A stretch of 45,916 nucleotides of DNA from JAGOTP01 sp964443315 (GCA_964443315.1 CAYUCP010000003.1:1-45916), one strand, 5' to 3'; positions 31,163 through 38,510 are shown, numbered from the stretch's first letter. Notes: generated by a model not told the origin, from the sequence alone. Numbers and translations: made by a program.

Positions 31163-32709
31163 TGTAATAATTTAGGCGTTTTCCCGGTTGCGTCGACCCA
31201 CCGCTGCAACGCAACTGCCACATAGGCTGGAGAGATTTCTATGGCGCGGCATTTGCGGCCTGTATTTTCTGCACCCATTAAAGTTGACCCACTGCCTCCG
31301 AAAGGCTCCACGCATATTCCGCCCTTGGGCAAACTTGAAAGCATGACGCGCTTCATCATCTCAACGGGTTTCGGCGTGGCGTGGCCGTGGCGTTCTTCTC
31401 CAGTGACGCGAGGAAATGACCAAACATCTGCCATGTTGTCGTGCGTGTTGTCGAAGTGTGCGCGTGTTGAATAAAATTCCCGCTTGAGGTCGTCGTATTC
31501 CCGCTTGAGGTCGTCGTATTCCCGCTTGAAAGCGTCGTATTCCCGCGCTTCTTTTTGCAATCTTTTATATTGGTCTTCCGTTGGAAAACTCCACTGGCTT
31601 TTACTAAACCAATGGTCTGCCATTCTTGGATGAAAACCAAAAAAGTCGGCGACCACTTTATTTGTCCACCCAACCTTTTTTCTTTCTCCGTCAAGATATA
31701 ACCGTATTTTTTCAAACCCCTCCCAATAGTTGTCCGCGTTGTTATTAAATCCCTGCTCGCCAAGCATGAAGAAAAGGCACCGCTCCGACACGGTTGGAAA
31801 CATTCGATGATCGGCGGAGCCTATGCCTTGCCCGTGGCCCTTATCCCACACGATTTCGTTGCGCATCGTTAGGCGCTCGCTGTTTTTTAGCCCGCCGCAA
31901 TACCAGAGTCGCCAGAGGTTTTCAGCGTTTCCCCAGATGTAAGCGCTGGCGTTGTCTTCGGTGTGTGGCCGAAAGGCTTGCCACCATGCCATTTGGAAGG
32001 CGTCCAACTCCTCGCGGTAGAGGTTGTCATTTTCTACCCCGTCCTTTTCTTTTCCCATTCCATACGGCGGGTCTGCGTGAATGAGTTGCGCCTTCTCTCC
32101 GCGCATAAGGTTCGCCACATCCTCCTTCTTCGTGCTATCCCCGCACAGCAACCGATGGTCGCCAAGCTCCCAAAGCTGCCCCGTCTCGACACCCCACTTG
32201 GCGCGGAGTTCTTCGGCTTTGTCAATTTGCGGTTCTGCGTCAACGTTGCTATTTCCGCCCGTATTGCTCTCTTCCTCTTGCGCGGATTCAATCATCGCCT
32301 TTAGTTCATCATCACGCACAAAATCGCTCAAATCATCTGCCTGCGCCGCTGACAGCAACGCCTGAGCGTCCCACGCCAAATTTTGCGCCCCAACCTGATT
32401 GTCCGCAAATGCCAGTTGCCGCGCGCGCGGGTCGTCTGGGTCGGCCATATCCAAATCCGTGCGTTGCACCACAATTAACTCCGTCCCATCCGTCTCAATT
32501 ACGCGCACCTTGCCTATGCCCAATTCGCCAGCCACTTCGGTGGTTTTATTGCCCGCAATCAGTGTTCCATTTTTGTCCGCCAGAACCGAGCGGCCAAGCC
32601 CCAGCTTGCTCACGGACGTTTCCAGTAAATAACGCCCGCGTTCCGTGCCTTTATTGAGATTGGCTGCGTCTGGCGTCAAATCGGCAATGGTTTTAATCTT
32701 TTTGGTCAT
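31159..32709 (-). CDS. ParB-like/sulfiredoxin domain fused to N6-adenine DNA methyltransferase
   Basis: 516 aa from ATG 32709, which overlaps the preceding stop. Residues about 20-140 form a ParB/Srx-like nuclease-fold domain (LGRSVLADKNGTLIAGNKTT, RARQLAFADNQV). The methyltransferase follows: DPPY (213-216) comes before FGGSG (470-474), the order of beta-class adenine methyltransferases. Between them an inserted coiled-coil (390-411) consists of heptads EYDDLKR encoded by a 21-bp tandem repeat. Such fusions are common in phages, where they modify phage DNA against restriction. Placement just before the terminase genes may link methylation to packaging. Confidence 0.92.
   Translation of the reverse strand: MTKKIKTIADLTPDAANLNKGTERGRYLLETSVSKLGLGRSVLADKNGTLIAGNKTTEVAGELGIGKVRVIETDGTELIVVQRTDLDMADPDDPRARQLAFADNQVGAQNLAWDAQALLSAAQADDLSDFVRDDELKAMIESAQEEESNTGGNSNVDAEPQIDKAEELRAKWGVETGQLWELGDHRLLCGDSTKKEDVANLMRGEKAQLIHADPPYGMGKEKDGVENDNLYREELDAFQMAWWQAFRPHTEDNASAYIWGNAENLWRLWYCGGLKNSERLTMRNEIVWDKGHGQGIGSADHRMFPTVSERCLFFMLGEQGFNNNADNYWEGFEKIRLYLDGERKKVGWTNKVVADFFGFHPRMADHWFSKSQWSFPTEDQYKRLQKEAREYDAFKREYDDLKREYDDLKREFYSTRAHFDNTHDNMADVWSFPRVTGEERHGHATPKPVEMMKRVMLSSLPKGGICVEPFGGSGSTLMGAENTGRKCRAIEISPAYVAVALQRWVDATGKTPKLLQ
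31476..31547 (-). repeat. 21-bp tandem repeat encoding heptads
   Basis: ATTCCCGCTTGAGGTCGTCGT (plus strand; 20 of its bases plus one) occurs at 31476 and 31497 identically, at 31518 with three changes, then a partial copy. It encodes EYDDLKR units, so length variation would keep the heptad register and only change coiled-coil length. Confidence 0.9.
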
Positions 32710-32987
32710 CTGGCTGTTTCCTTCTCCAAGATTTTTATCGCCTCGCCCGCGCCAAACACCACAAACACGGACGCCCGCGCCTCGTTGTGCCACCTCGCTT
32801 CGTCTGGCGTGAGTTTCCCGCCGGGCGACTTCACCTCGAACACAAACCACTTGCCGCGAAACGAGACCAGCAAGTCCGGGCACCCATCGCCTATATTTGC
32901 AATAGATTGCACGAATGCACCCATGTCACGTAATGCGCGCACAATCTCGGACTGGTTAGCGTCAACTTTTCCGTATATGCGCATCAT
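32706..32987 (-). CDS. VRR-NUC-type nuclease
   Basis: 93 aa from ATG 32987 (overlapping the lysin stop as TAATG); ATG 32984 is equally possible. The fold signature is clear: N-terminal helix, GCPDLLV (about 35-41), then FVFEVKSPGGKLTPDEARWH with the catalytic E-x-K (51-53), matching small phage VRR-NUC domains of the PD-(D/E)XK superfamily, which cleave branched or other DNA structures. It could resolve replication or recombination intermediates before packaging. It is coupled to the methyltransferase gene downstream. Confidence 0.88.
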   Translation of the reverse strand: MMRIYGKVDANQSEIVRALRDMGAFVQSIANIGDGCPDLLVSFRGKWFVFEVKSPGGKLTPDEARWHNEARASVFVVFGAGEAIKILEKETAR

Positions 32988-34627
32988 TACCCCTTTGGCT
33001 TCATCGCCTTGCGCAATGCCCGCGCCCCAACCCATGCGCCGGCCTTCACAAACGGCGCTGGGCCAAATCTGCGGACGTCATAGCCATTGGCCCAGCGCGG
33101 GTCACCGTTATTGCCGTAACAAAATATCGCACCACCGCGCACAGGCGATGGATACTCGCGCCCGTCCACCACCACCGGACGGGATTGAATCTCTACCACC
33201 CGCGCGATGTGTTTTGTTACATCTTCAGTGGTTGCTTTGTGCGCGGGCAGTCCGCCCACGCCCTCCTCATCCACGCCGCACTCACCAAAGAACACACCCT
33301 GCCCCTTGTCCGGCGCAAACCCGCACACGGTAAAGTAAAACTGCCAGCGGCGTTCGTGCCAGACCAAATCTTCGTCGTAAATATGCGCCATGCTCGGCGC
33401 GTAGGCGTGATAGTCAAGTCCAATTTCGCCCGCGTCCCACAATGGCGTGTAATACTGCCGAATGAGCCGCACGGTGTCGGCGTATTCAGGCGCGCCCAGC
33501 GCAAATTGCGGGTTTCCCACACTGAACGTGCCAAGCGCGATAACAGCCTTGCATTCCATCGCCCGCGCCTTGCGCACGAACTCCACTTCCACCCTCATGC
33601 GCTCTTCCAGCTCGCGCGGCGATGAACCCCAGCTATCGGCCTCGTTGAACAACGTCAAAACCAAATTGGACGGCATATCGGCAGACACGCCAAGAGCGCG
33701 AATAAAGTCGTCCGCCGTCCATCGGGAGTTGCCAATATAGACACGAGACATGCAATACCCGTCGGGGTGATTGCGCGCAAAATCGGCGGCCTCTCTGTTG
33801 GCGCCCATCACCAGCGCGAATTTGCAGCCGGCCCGCTCGGCCTCGGCCAGAGCGCCGGTGTCGGTGATAACGTTCACCCCAACCAAAACCTTGCGCGGCG
33901 CGGCCACAACCGGTGCGGGTTGCGCCGTTCTGGCGGCGAGGTAGTCGGACTTCACCCATCCCTTGGCCCAGCTCGGCGGCTCATCTACAAGCTGAATCCG
34001 CGACCAGCCACTTTGTTCCTCCACCACCGTCATGGCTCGCCCCTCGCCCATCACCCCAATTTTTTGCGCGTTGATGGCTCCAGAGGCGCGGACATTCACA
34101 CCCATACCATCCGTTCCGGTGACAATCAGCGCGGCGGGCAAACTTCGCGCAGTGTCGCGGATGCCAACCTTGACTACAAACCCGCCCCAGTATTTACCCG
34201 CACCGGTTCTGATGGCCGTATCCAGCGTAGCCGCGTCCGCCACATGGTTGCCGTGCGCGGCATACGGGTCATGATATTCGGTGTCGCTCAGGCGCACAAT
34301 CCAGTGCCCAAATGTGCGCCCGCTTTGGTCGTAACGTTGCGCTACTGGCAACATCGCATAGTCAACCAGCGCGATGCAAGGGTAAGGCGCGACAGGCGAA
34401 AGAATCGGGTCGCATCCCATCTTTTTTAGCATGGCCGCCAGTTCATTAGCGGTCGTGCCGTTGTCCTCCGCGTCAATCTGGCGCGCGGTGGGCAGTTCTT
34501 TGCTCCATTGCTCCACCGTGTCGGTCAGCCCCTTGCCGACTGACCGCGCCAGCATGAGGGCGCAAGCCGGGCCGCAGTCGTTGCGCGGCGCATTGTTGAG
34601 CTGAGAAATAAAAGGAACGGTTGTCAT
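32987..34627 (-). CDS. Modular lysin: C39-like peptidase, SH3 domain, glycosidase-like TIM barrel
   Basis: 546 aa. Residues 1-160 are a papain-like C39 peptidase: NDCGPACALML with Cys18, FGHWIVRL with His108 and YHDPY with Asp120. Residues about 168-232 form a bacterial SH3 domain (GVNVRASGAINAQKIGVMG, WSRIQLVDE). Residues about 243-520 resemble a clan-A glycosidase barrel: VLTLFNEAD gives a candidate acid/base Glu and FFGECGVDEEG a candidate nucleophile. There is no signal peptide, so release would need a holin-type pore, or the protein may act in the virion. This looks like the main endolysin, cutting cross-links or glycans. Its start overlaps the CHAT gene stop, coupling the two. Confidence 0.82.
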   Translation of the reverse strand: MTTVPFISQLNNAPRNDCGPACALMLARSVGKGLTDTVEQWSKELPTARQIDAEDNGTTANELAAMLKKMGCDPILSPVAPYPCIALVDYAMLPVAQRYDQSGRTFGHWIVRLSDTEYHDPYAAHGNHVADAATLDTAIRTGAGKYWGGFVVKVGIRDTARSLPAALIVTGTDGMGVNVRASGAINAQKIGVMGEGRAMTVVEEQSGWSRIQLVDEPPSWAKGWVKSDYLAARTAQPAPVVAAPRKVLVGVNVITDTGALAEAERAGCKFALVMGANREAADFARNHPDGYCMSRVYIGNSRWTADDFIRALGVSADMPSNLVLTLFNEADSWGSSPRELEERMRVEVEFVRKARAMECKAVIALGTFSVGNPQFALGAPEYADTVRLIRQYYTPLWDAGEIGLDYHAYAPSMAHIYDEDLVWHERRWQFYFTVCGFAPDKGQGVFFGECGVDEEGVGGLPAHKATTEDVTKHIARVVEIQSRPVVVDGREYPSPVRGGAIFCYGNNGDPRWANGYDVRRFGPAPFVKAGAWVGARALRKAMKPKG

Positions 34628-35508
34628 CTGCGCATCTCCAGAATCGGGATGTCCATCTGCCCGACAGATTGCATCCCGGCATTTGCAACGCCAACGTCAA
34701 ACGCGGACTGAACGTTTTTCCCTTCGGCCAGCGCCATGTAAAACCCATCAGAAAACCCGATGGCGGATGGGTCTTGCACCGCCTTGCGCATCCCCACCGC
34801 CCACTGCGAAACACTCATCAACGGAGCGAGGTTTTGAGCGGAATAACAAGCATTGAGAACCACTCCAGTCACGGGCATGGGTTTCAAAAGGCGCGAAATG
34901 GCTTCCAGCGTGACGGCTTTTGGCTTTTGCGTCTCATCTTCCAGGTAAATTTCTCCGTCAGCGCCATGTCCCGCAAAATGCAAAATGGTTGGGCGAAAAT
35001 CTAAAATGGCGCGGGTGATGTCGTGCGGTCGCGCGGCCTGTATCGCCCGAAACTCGAACCCTGTCTTGCGTAGAGCGTCCTCTACCACCCGCGCTTCCAC
35101 ACCGGTGTTGAGAATCGCGCCGGGCATGGATGAAGTAGACACGAAAAGAACAGCGCGGCGCGAGGCGGCGGAAGAATTTTTCTGCGATGACTTTTTGCCT
35201 GTTACCTGTTCAAACAAAAACTCCACCCGACTGCGCAAAGCCGCGTTCTCATTTTCGAGATCGGCGATTCTGCGTTTCAAGCCATCTATTTCCAGTAAAA
35301 ACGTTTCTTTTTCGGCTTTCAAGGTGTCTTTTTCGGCTGCGAGGGTTTTGTTTTGCTTTAGCAACTCCTCGTTCTCTTTTTTGTAATACCTCACCACCTC
35401 ACCCCCGTCCTCTCCGCCCTTCCGCTGAAACGGTTTCAAAAACAGCACGGCGGTTAAAACGAGCAGCCCAATCAGAGATATGACACCGAGAATTACCCCC
35501 AAATCCAT
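34624..35508 (-). CDS. Membrane-anchored coiled-coil CHAT (caspase-fold) protease
   Basis: 294 aa from ATG 35508, which overlaps the preceding stop (TGATG) with AGGAG upstream; a longer start at 35595 lies inside the neighbour. Residues 4-26 are one membrane helix (GVILGVISLIGLLVLTAVLF), residues about 38-105 a coiled coil (KKENEELLKQNKTLAAEKDT), residues about 115-294 a CHAT domain. The catalytic pair is intact: ILHFAGHG (His181) and VVLNACYSA (Cys221). CHAT proteases are caspase-clan enzymes known mainly from bacterial signalling and defence; a membrane-bound form inside a phage lysis operon is unusual. Substrate unknown: host envelope protein, holin activation or defence countering are all possible. 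Confidence 0.88.
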   Translation of the reverse strand: MDLGVILGVISLIGLLVLTAVLFLKPFQRKGGEDGGEVVRYYKKENEELLKQNKTLAAEKDTLKAEKETFLLEIDGLKRRIADLENENAALRSRVEFLFEQVTGKKSSQKNSSAASRRAVLFVSTSSMPGAILNTGVEARVVEDALRKTGFEFRAIQAARPHDITRAILDFRPTILHFAGHGADGEIYLEDETQKPKAVTLEAISRLLKPMPVTGVVLNACYSAQNLAPLMSVSQWAVGMRKAVQDPSAIGFSDGFYMALAEGKNVQSAFDVGVANAGMQSVGQMDIPILEMRR

Positions 35509-35831
35509 CACACCTCTCCTTTGCCACGATGAATTACAAGTAACACGTAGCCAAGAAAGGTGATGATGCCGTGCAAATAGGCCAGTGTTGCCCACATTTC
35601 AATCATGCCGCCCGGTAAAAAGTGCGTTCCCCAAAGATTTAAGTCCAGCACCAGCACCACGTAAAGCCGATAGATAAAAACATGCGCGGCCATCGTCAAC
35701 GCTGCTAGCAAGTCGCGGCCATCAACGATACGCTTTCTCCAGGCATAAACAAGACAGGCAAACAGTCCGCCCGCCGCCAGCGCCACGACCAGTCGCATAA
35801 ACATCAAAACATCAAAATCCGCCGCGCTCAT
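35508..35831 (-). CDS. Three-helix membrane protein between the two caspase-like genes
   Basis: 107 aa. Three to four hydrophobic segments: about 8-27 (LMFMRLVVALAAGGLFACLV), 40-62 (LLAALTMAAHVFIYRLYVVL) and 82-102 (MWATLAYLHGIITFLGYVLL). Positively charged RKR after the first helix predicts an outward N-terminus. Short three-helix proteins in a lysis cassette are typical class I holins, although this could also be a membrane partner or substrate of the flanking proteases. Ends overlapping the CHAT ATG and starts four bases after the caspase stop. Confidence 0.8.
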   Translation of the reverse strand: MSAADFDVLMFMRLVVALAAGGLFACLVYAWRKRIVDGRDLLAALTMAAHVFIYRLYVVLVLDLNLWGTHFLPGGMIEMWATLAYLHGIITFLGYVLLVIHRGKGEV

Positions 35832-35834
35832 TGC

Positions 35835-36605
35835 CTACCCGACCTCCACCTGTGGCTCTTGATCAAATCCGCCCTTGCGCAAAAGCGTGCGGCACCGCGC
35901 CAAAATCTGCGCGTCCGTGCCGCGTTTGGCGGCGGCGTTCAACCACGCATAGGTAAACGCCCCGCACGGCTTGCCGCCAATCACTGCATCGGCGGCGGTC
36001 TGATCGGCCCGGCACGCGCTCCAAATTCGGCGGTTGATGCGGCCCGCCCGTTCCAGCTCTTTCACGCGAGACGGCGTGAGCAGGCCGCGGGGGCGCGGCT
36101 GGGTAATGGCGCGGCCATCGGGCTGGGGAAGGTATCGGATGGCATAGTGCAACGCCGCGCGGCTTACCGTGCCGCTGTGGCACGAATCGGCCCACATTTG
36201 CACGTCCACATCCGCAGGAAAGCTGGCCAGCCATTTGTTAATGTCGTCATCCACAAGAAGCTGCACCCATCGCCCGTTTGCGACGTGGGTGTCCCACGTC
36301 GCAATAGCCTCGTCCCATTTGTCTGTCTCGTCCGCGTTTTTGTCCGGCACCTGCGTGCCGTGCGAGGAGATGCTGAAGGCGATACGCTTCACTTCGCTAC
36401 GCTGAGCGGCAATCGCGGCCCGGCCCATCCATTCCGCGATGCGCGCCAAGCCAGCCGCTTCTCCGGTGGCCGTTTGCACCTCGTAGCCCGCTTTGGCGAG
36501 GTAGTCGGCCATGTTACGCATGTCGTTTTCGCACCCGTTCAGGCGCGGAATTTGCGGGCTGAGAAATGCGTTGAGGCCCACACACAGGGCGATGCTGTCA
36601 TTCAT
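35835..36605 (-). CDS. Metacaspase-like (caspase, peptidase C14) protease
   Basis: 256 aa from ATG 36605, with GGAGG six bases upstream. The sequence is a compact caspase domain: start IALCVGLNAFLSP, then LNGCENDMRNMADYLAKAGY; catalytic His82 in SISSHGTQVPD followed by the metacaspase-style DETDKWDEA acidic loop; then MWADSCHSGT with Cys142; and a C-terminal YAWLNAA segment. Metacaspases usually cleave after Arg or Lys and are calcium-dependent; the acidic loop fits this. No signal peptide, anchor or extra domain, so it is soluble. It is flanked by two membrane proteins and followed by a second caspase-fold protease. Confidence 0.9.
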   Translation of the reverse strand: MNDSIALCVGLNAFLSPQIPRLNGCENDMRNMADYLAKAGYEVQTATGEAAGLARIAEWMGRAAIAAQRSEVKRIAFSISSHGTQVPDKNADETDKWDEAIATWDTHVANGRWVQLLVDDDINKWLASFPADVDVQMWADSCHSGTVSRAALHYAIRYLPQPDGRAITQPRPRGLLTPSRVKELERAGRINRRIWSACRADQTAADAVIGGKPCGAFTYAWLNAAAKRGTDAQILARCRTLLRKGGFDQEPQVEVG

Positions 36606-36951
36606 CTTGCGCCTCCGGTGGCTGAATATCATCCGGGAATTTACCGATGATGCGCACGGGGATGGTTGTGCTATTCCCACCCCATGCACTTGTTCGCGCG
36701 GTTGGGGTTTTAACATTCAACCCGCGCGAGGTGAGTTCGCGGCTGATGGCGCGTTGCACCAGTGGCTCAGCCTCATCGTTGATGGTGAACGCCACGATCA
36801 ATAGCCCCACAATCGGCTGGGCGATAAGCCAAATCTGGTGCAGCATGTCTGCCGCGTCTGGCGCGGCGTATTTGCCCGCCACCAAAAACACAATTTTTAC
36901 GATGGCATCCACCACCGCCGTGATGAATGCGCGGGATTTAAGCAATTTCAT
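36598..36951 (-). CDS. Two-helix holin-like membrane protein
   Basis: 117 aa; GGAGG six bases upstream of ATG 36951. Two hydrophobic segments: about 9-27 (FITAVVDAIVKIVFLVAG) and 40-57 (IWLIAQPIVGLLIVAFTI), with a basic N-terminus and a soluble C-terminal tail of about 60 residues rich in Thr/Pro. Size and order in the cassette fit a class II holin. It overlaps the nuclease gene upstream (14 bases) and the metacaspase gene downstream (8 bases), so translation is coupled. The long tail could be a protease target. Confidence 0.72.
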   Translation of the reverse strand: MKLLKSRAFITAVVDAIVKIVFLVAGKYAAPDAADMLHQIWLIAQPIVGLLIVAFTINDEAEPLVQRAISRELTSRGLNVKTPTARTSAWGGNSTTIPVRIIGKFPDDIQPPEAQDE

Positions 36952-37324
36952 TCGCGGCCTCCAAATCCTTGTAAATCACGGCCATGCCAGCCTCGACCAG
37001 CTGGGTGTTCACGCTCTTGTCCTCGCCGTCCAGCCACACCTCGGCCAAAACGCGCCCGTGCTGGTCGCGGCTGTTCTTGACGACCAGCGTCACCGGTTTG
37101 TCGCCCAACTTTTCCTTGAGCCATGCGGTGGCTTTGTCGCCATTGGATGTTCCCGCCGGCGGCGCGTCCACGCCAGTGAAACGCACATATTCGCGCATAG
37201 ATACTTTTGTCCATGCGGGCAGCCCGACATCCGCCACGATGGTGTCGCCATCCACCACCCGGACATTGGCCGCCGGGCAAATGGAGAGCGCGGCAGACGC
37301 GGCTTTGAGGATTCCGTTAAGCAT
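36938..37324 (-). CDS. SNase-like (thermonuclease family) protein with a changed active-site residue
   Basis: 128 aa, one SNase domain: VRVVDGDTIVADVG (21-34), YVRFTGVDAPP (47-57) and DQHGRVLAEVW (87-97), then NTQLVEAGMAVIYKD. Arg48, Asp53 and Arg91 match the catalytic Arg, Asp and second Arg of staphylococcal nuclease, but the catalytic Glu expected after the Pro (DTPE) is Pro56. The protein may be inactive, altered or used for binding. N-terminus is mildly hydrophobic but is not a convincing signal peptide. Placement in the lysis cassette suggests degradation of host DNA or a structural role. Confidence 0.85.
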   Translation of the reverse strand: MLNGILKAASAALSICPAANVRVVDGDTIVADVGLPAWTKVSMREYVRFTGVDAPPAGTSNGDKATAWLKEKLGDKPVTLVVKNSRDQHGRVLAEVWLDGEDKSVNTQLVEAGMAVIYKDLEAANEIA

Positions 37325-37616
37325 ATTTCACCTTCTTTTTTGCGTTGGCGAGGGCGTGCCGCTCTGCGTGGCAACAGTCGCACAACACCTCTAAATCTTG
37401 TGGTTGCTCATCGCCCAGGTGGGCGTATGTTTTGTGATGAACTTCCAGCCCGCGCGTGTTGCCGCACTCGTGACAACACCCACCAGCGAGGGCAATGGCT
37501 TTCTCGCGCGTTTCCTGCCAGTGCGCGGTTTTCAAATAAATGGCGGCGTAATTCCGGCGACGCAGTTTCGTTATCTGCGCGTCAACCCAACGAAACATCC
37601 ACATCCGCCAGTCCAT
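37317..37616 (-). CDS. HNH endonuclease with zinc fingers
   Basis: 99 aa from ATG 37616, which overlaps the lytic transglycosylase stop (TGATG). Motifs: CCHECGNTRGLEVHHKTYAH (Cys48/51 pair, catalytic His60-His61) and LEVLCDCCHAERH (Cys79/82, third His83). A compact HNH nuclease with two Cys pairs. In phages an HNH near the terminase genes often assists packaging termination; here it lies about 6 kb upstream of the terminases inside the lysis cassette, so it could alternatively degrade host DNA. Confidence 0.9.
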   Translation of the reverse strand: MDWRMWMFRWVDAQITKLRRRNYAAIYLKTAHWQETREKAIALAGGCCHECGNTRGLEVHHKTYAHLGDEQPQDLEVLCDCCHAERHALANAKKKVKYA

Positions 37617-38170
37617 CACTTCACCGCCTTCATGCCTTCGCTCACGGCGATGGCATACCGCCACGCGCGGGCGCAAATACCGCCCGCCCGCGCAAATGCT
37701 GGCATGGCGCGGCTGTCGCGCCCGCCGCCGATGACGCACTTAGACGTGCCGCCGTTGTAAACGCGCAGGGCGCACATCAAATCTCCCTTGCAGTAGCGGT
37801 CGCGGTTCTCGCGCAAAATCTTTGCGGCGGCGTAGACGTTTGCCTGCGCATCCATGAGTTCAATTGTGGTGGGGCGGTCTGTGAACCACACGCGAGGCAG
37901 TAGCGTAGTATCGCGCGGCACAATCTGCGCCAGCCCAATTTCACCACTCGCGCCGATGAAATCACCCTGACACCGACTTTCTTTCCACACAATCGCCCAC
38001 ACCGCCGCGCGCGGGATGCCCGTTTGCTTTTCAAACAATTTCAAGGATTCATCTGCAAACGAGTAGGCCGCGATGCAGTGATTCACGTCTGGGCGCGGCG
38101 TGGCCGCGCTGGCCGCGTTGGGGTGCGCGAAAATGAAAGCGAAAGTTAAAAGCGCGAGAATAAATCTCAT
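37616..38170 (-). CDS. Secreted lytic transglycosylase (SLT-like)
   Basis: 184 aa from ATG 38170. Residues 1-22 form a signal peptide (MRFILALLTFAFIFAHPNAA). The catalytic region reads AVWAIVWKESRCQG with Glu64, GASGEIGLAQIVP as the GxxGxxQ motif and a late YNGG, typical of soluble lytic transglycosylases, which cut glycan strands with 1,6-anhydro end formation. It is the first gene of the lysis cassette and lies right behind a strong terminator, so its expression needs read-through. A host-secreted enzyme of this kind could widen the wall during lysis or assist DNA entry if packaged in virions. Confidence 0.9.
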   Translation of the reverse strand: MRFILALLTFAFIFAHPNAASAATPRPDVNHCIAAYSFADESLKLFEKQTGIPRAAVWAIVWKESRCQGDFIGASGEIGLAQIVPRDTTLLPRVWFTDRPTTIELMDAQANVYAAAKILRENRDRYCKGDLMCALRVYNGGTSKCVIGGGRDSRAMPAFARAGGICARAWRYAIAVSEGMKAVK

Positions 38171-38175
38171 AAAGT

Positions 38176-38225
38176 GAAAAACAAAAAAGCGCGGCTGGCA
38201 CAATCTCTTGTGCATCAGCCGCGCT
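38176..38225 (-). terminator. Intrinsic terminator upstream of the lysis and late genes
   Basis: Minus-strand stem AGCGCGGCTG / CAGCCGCGCT (38225-38216 and 38197-38188), with a nested GCACAA/TTGTGC stem, followed by TTTTTTGTTTTTC (38188-38176). The first lysis-gene ATG is six bases after the tract. There is no room for a promoter between, so late genes must be reached by antitermination or leakage. Confidence 0.88.
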
Positions 38226-38269
38226 CAACTGAGTCGCGTTTATTGAATTGAGATTATTCTACATCCATT

Positions 38270-38476
38270 TTATTCTTTCGCGGGCATCATAGCCGCGCCA
38301 AGCGGCAACTGTATTTTTGCGCCCCGGCGCTCAATAGCCGGGGTTAGCTCTCGCGCATTGTGGATGGCCAGGCTTAACACCACCGTGCCAGACAAATCAC
38401 CGCCCGTGCGCAACAAATCGCGCACGGCAATCATGCACATGCGTTCAAGTTCGGTTTTTGCGGAAACAGCTGCCAC
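38270..38476 (-). CDS. Small leader-type protein between late promoter and terminator
   Basis: 68 aa if it starts at GTG 38476; an ATG at 38494 lies inside the promoter and cannot be used by a transcript starting near 38476, and ATG 38440 is the alternative. Sequence: VAAVSAKTELERMCMIAVRD onward, helical, ending KIQLPLGAAMMPAKE. No family recognised. It is the only gene between the predicted late promoter and the terminator, which is the place of leader transcripts in Q-type late control. Possibly leaderless translation. Confidence 0.55.
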   Translation of the reverse strand: MAAVSAKTELERMCMIAVRDLLRTGGDLSGTVVLSLAIHNARELTPAIERRGAKIQLPLGAAMMPAKE

Positions 38477-38482
38477 GCCATA

Positions 38483-38510
38483 AATATAGCACATCCGTTC
38501 TGCCTGTCAA
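38483..38510 (-). promoter_or_regulatory. Probable late promoter
   Basis: Minus-strand TTGACA (38510-38505), 16-base spacer, TATATT (38488-38483). Expected start near 38476. It is the only strong leftward promoter found upstream of the whole lysis-packaging region. Confidence 0.8.

Noticed and set aside
31159..32709. Start of the ParB-methyltransferase at 32883
   Set aside because: The 58 extra N-terminal residues overlap the VRR-NUC gene in another frame and are Arg/Val/Gly-rich nonsense; ATG 32709 overlaps the preceding stop.
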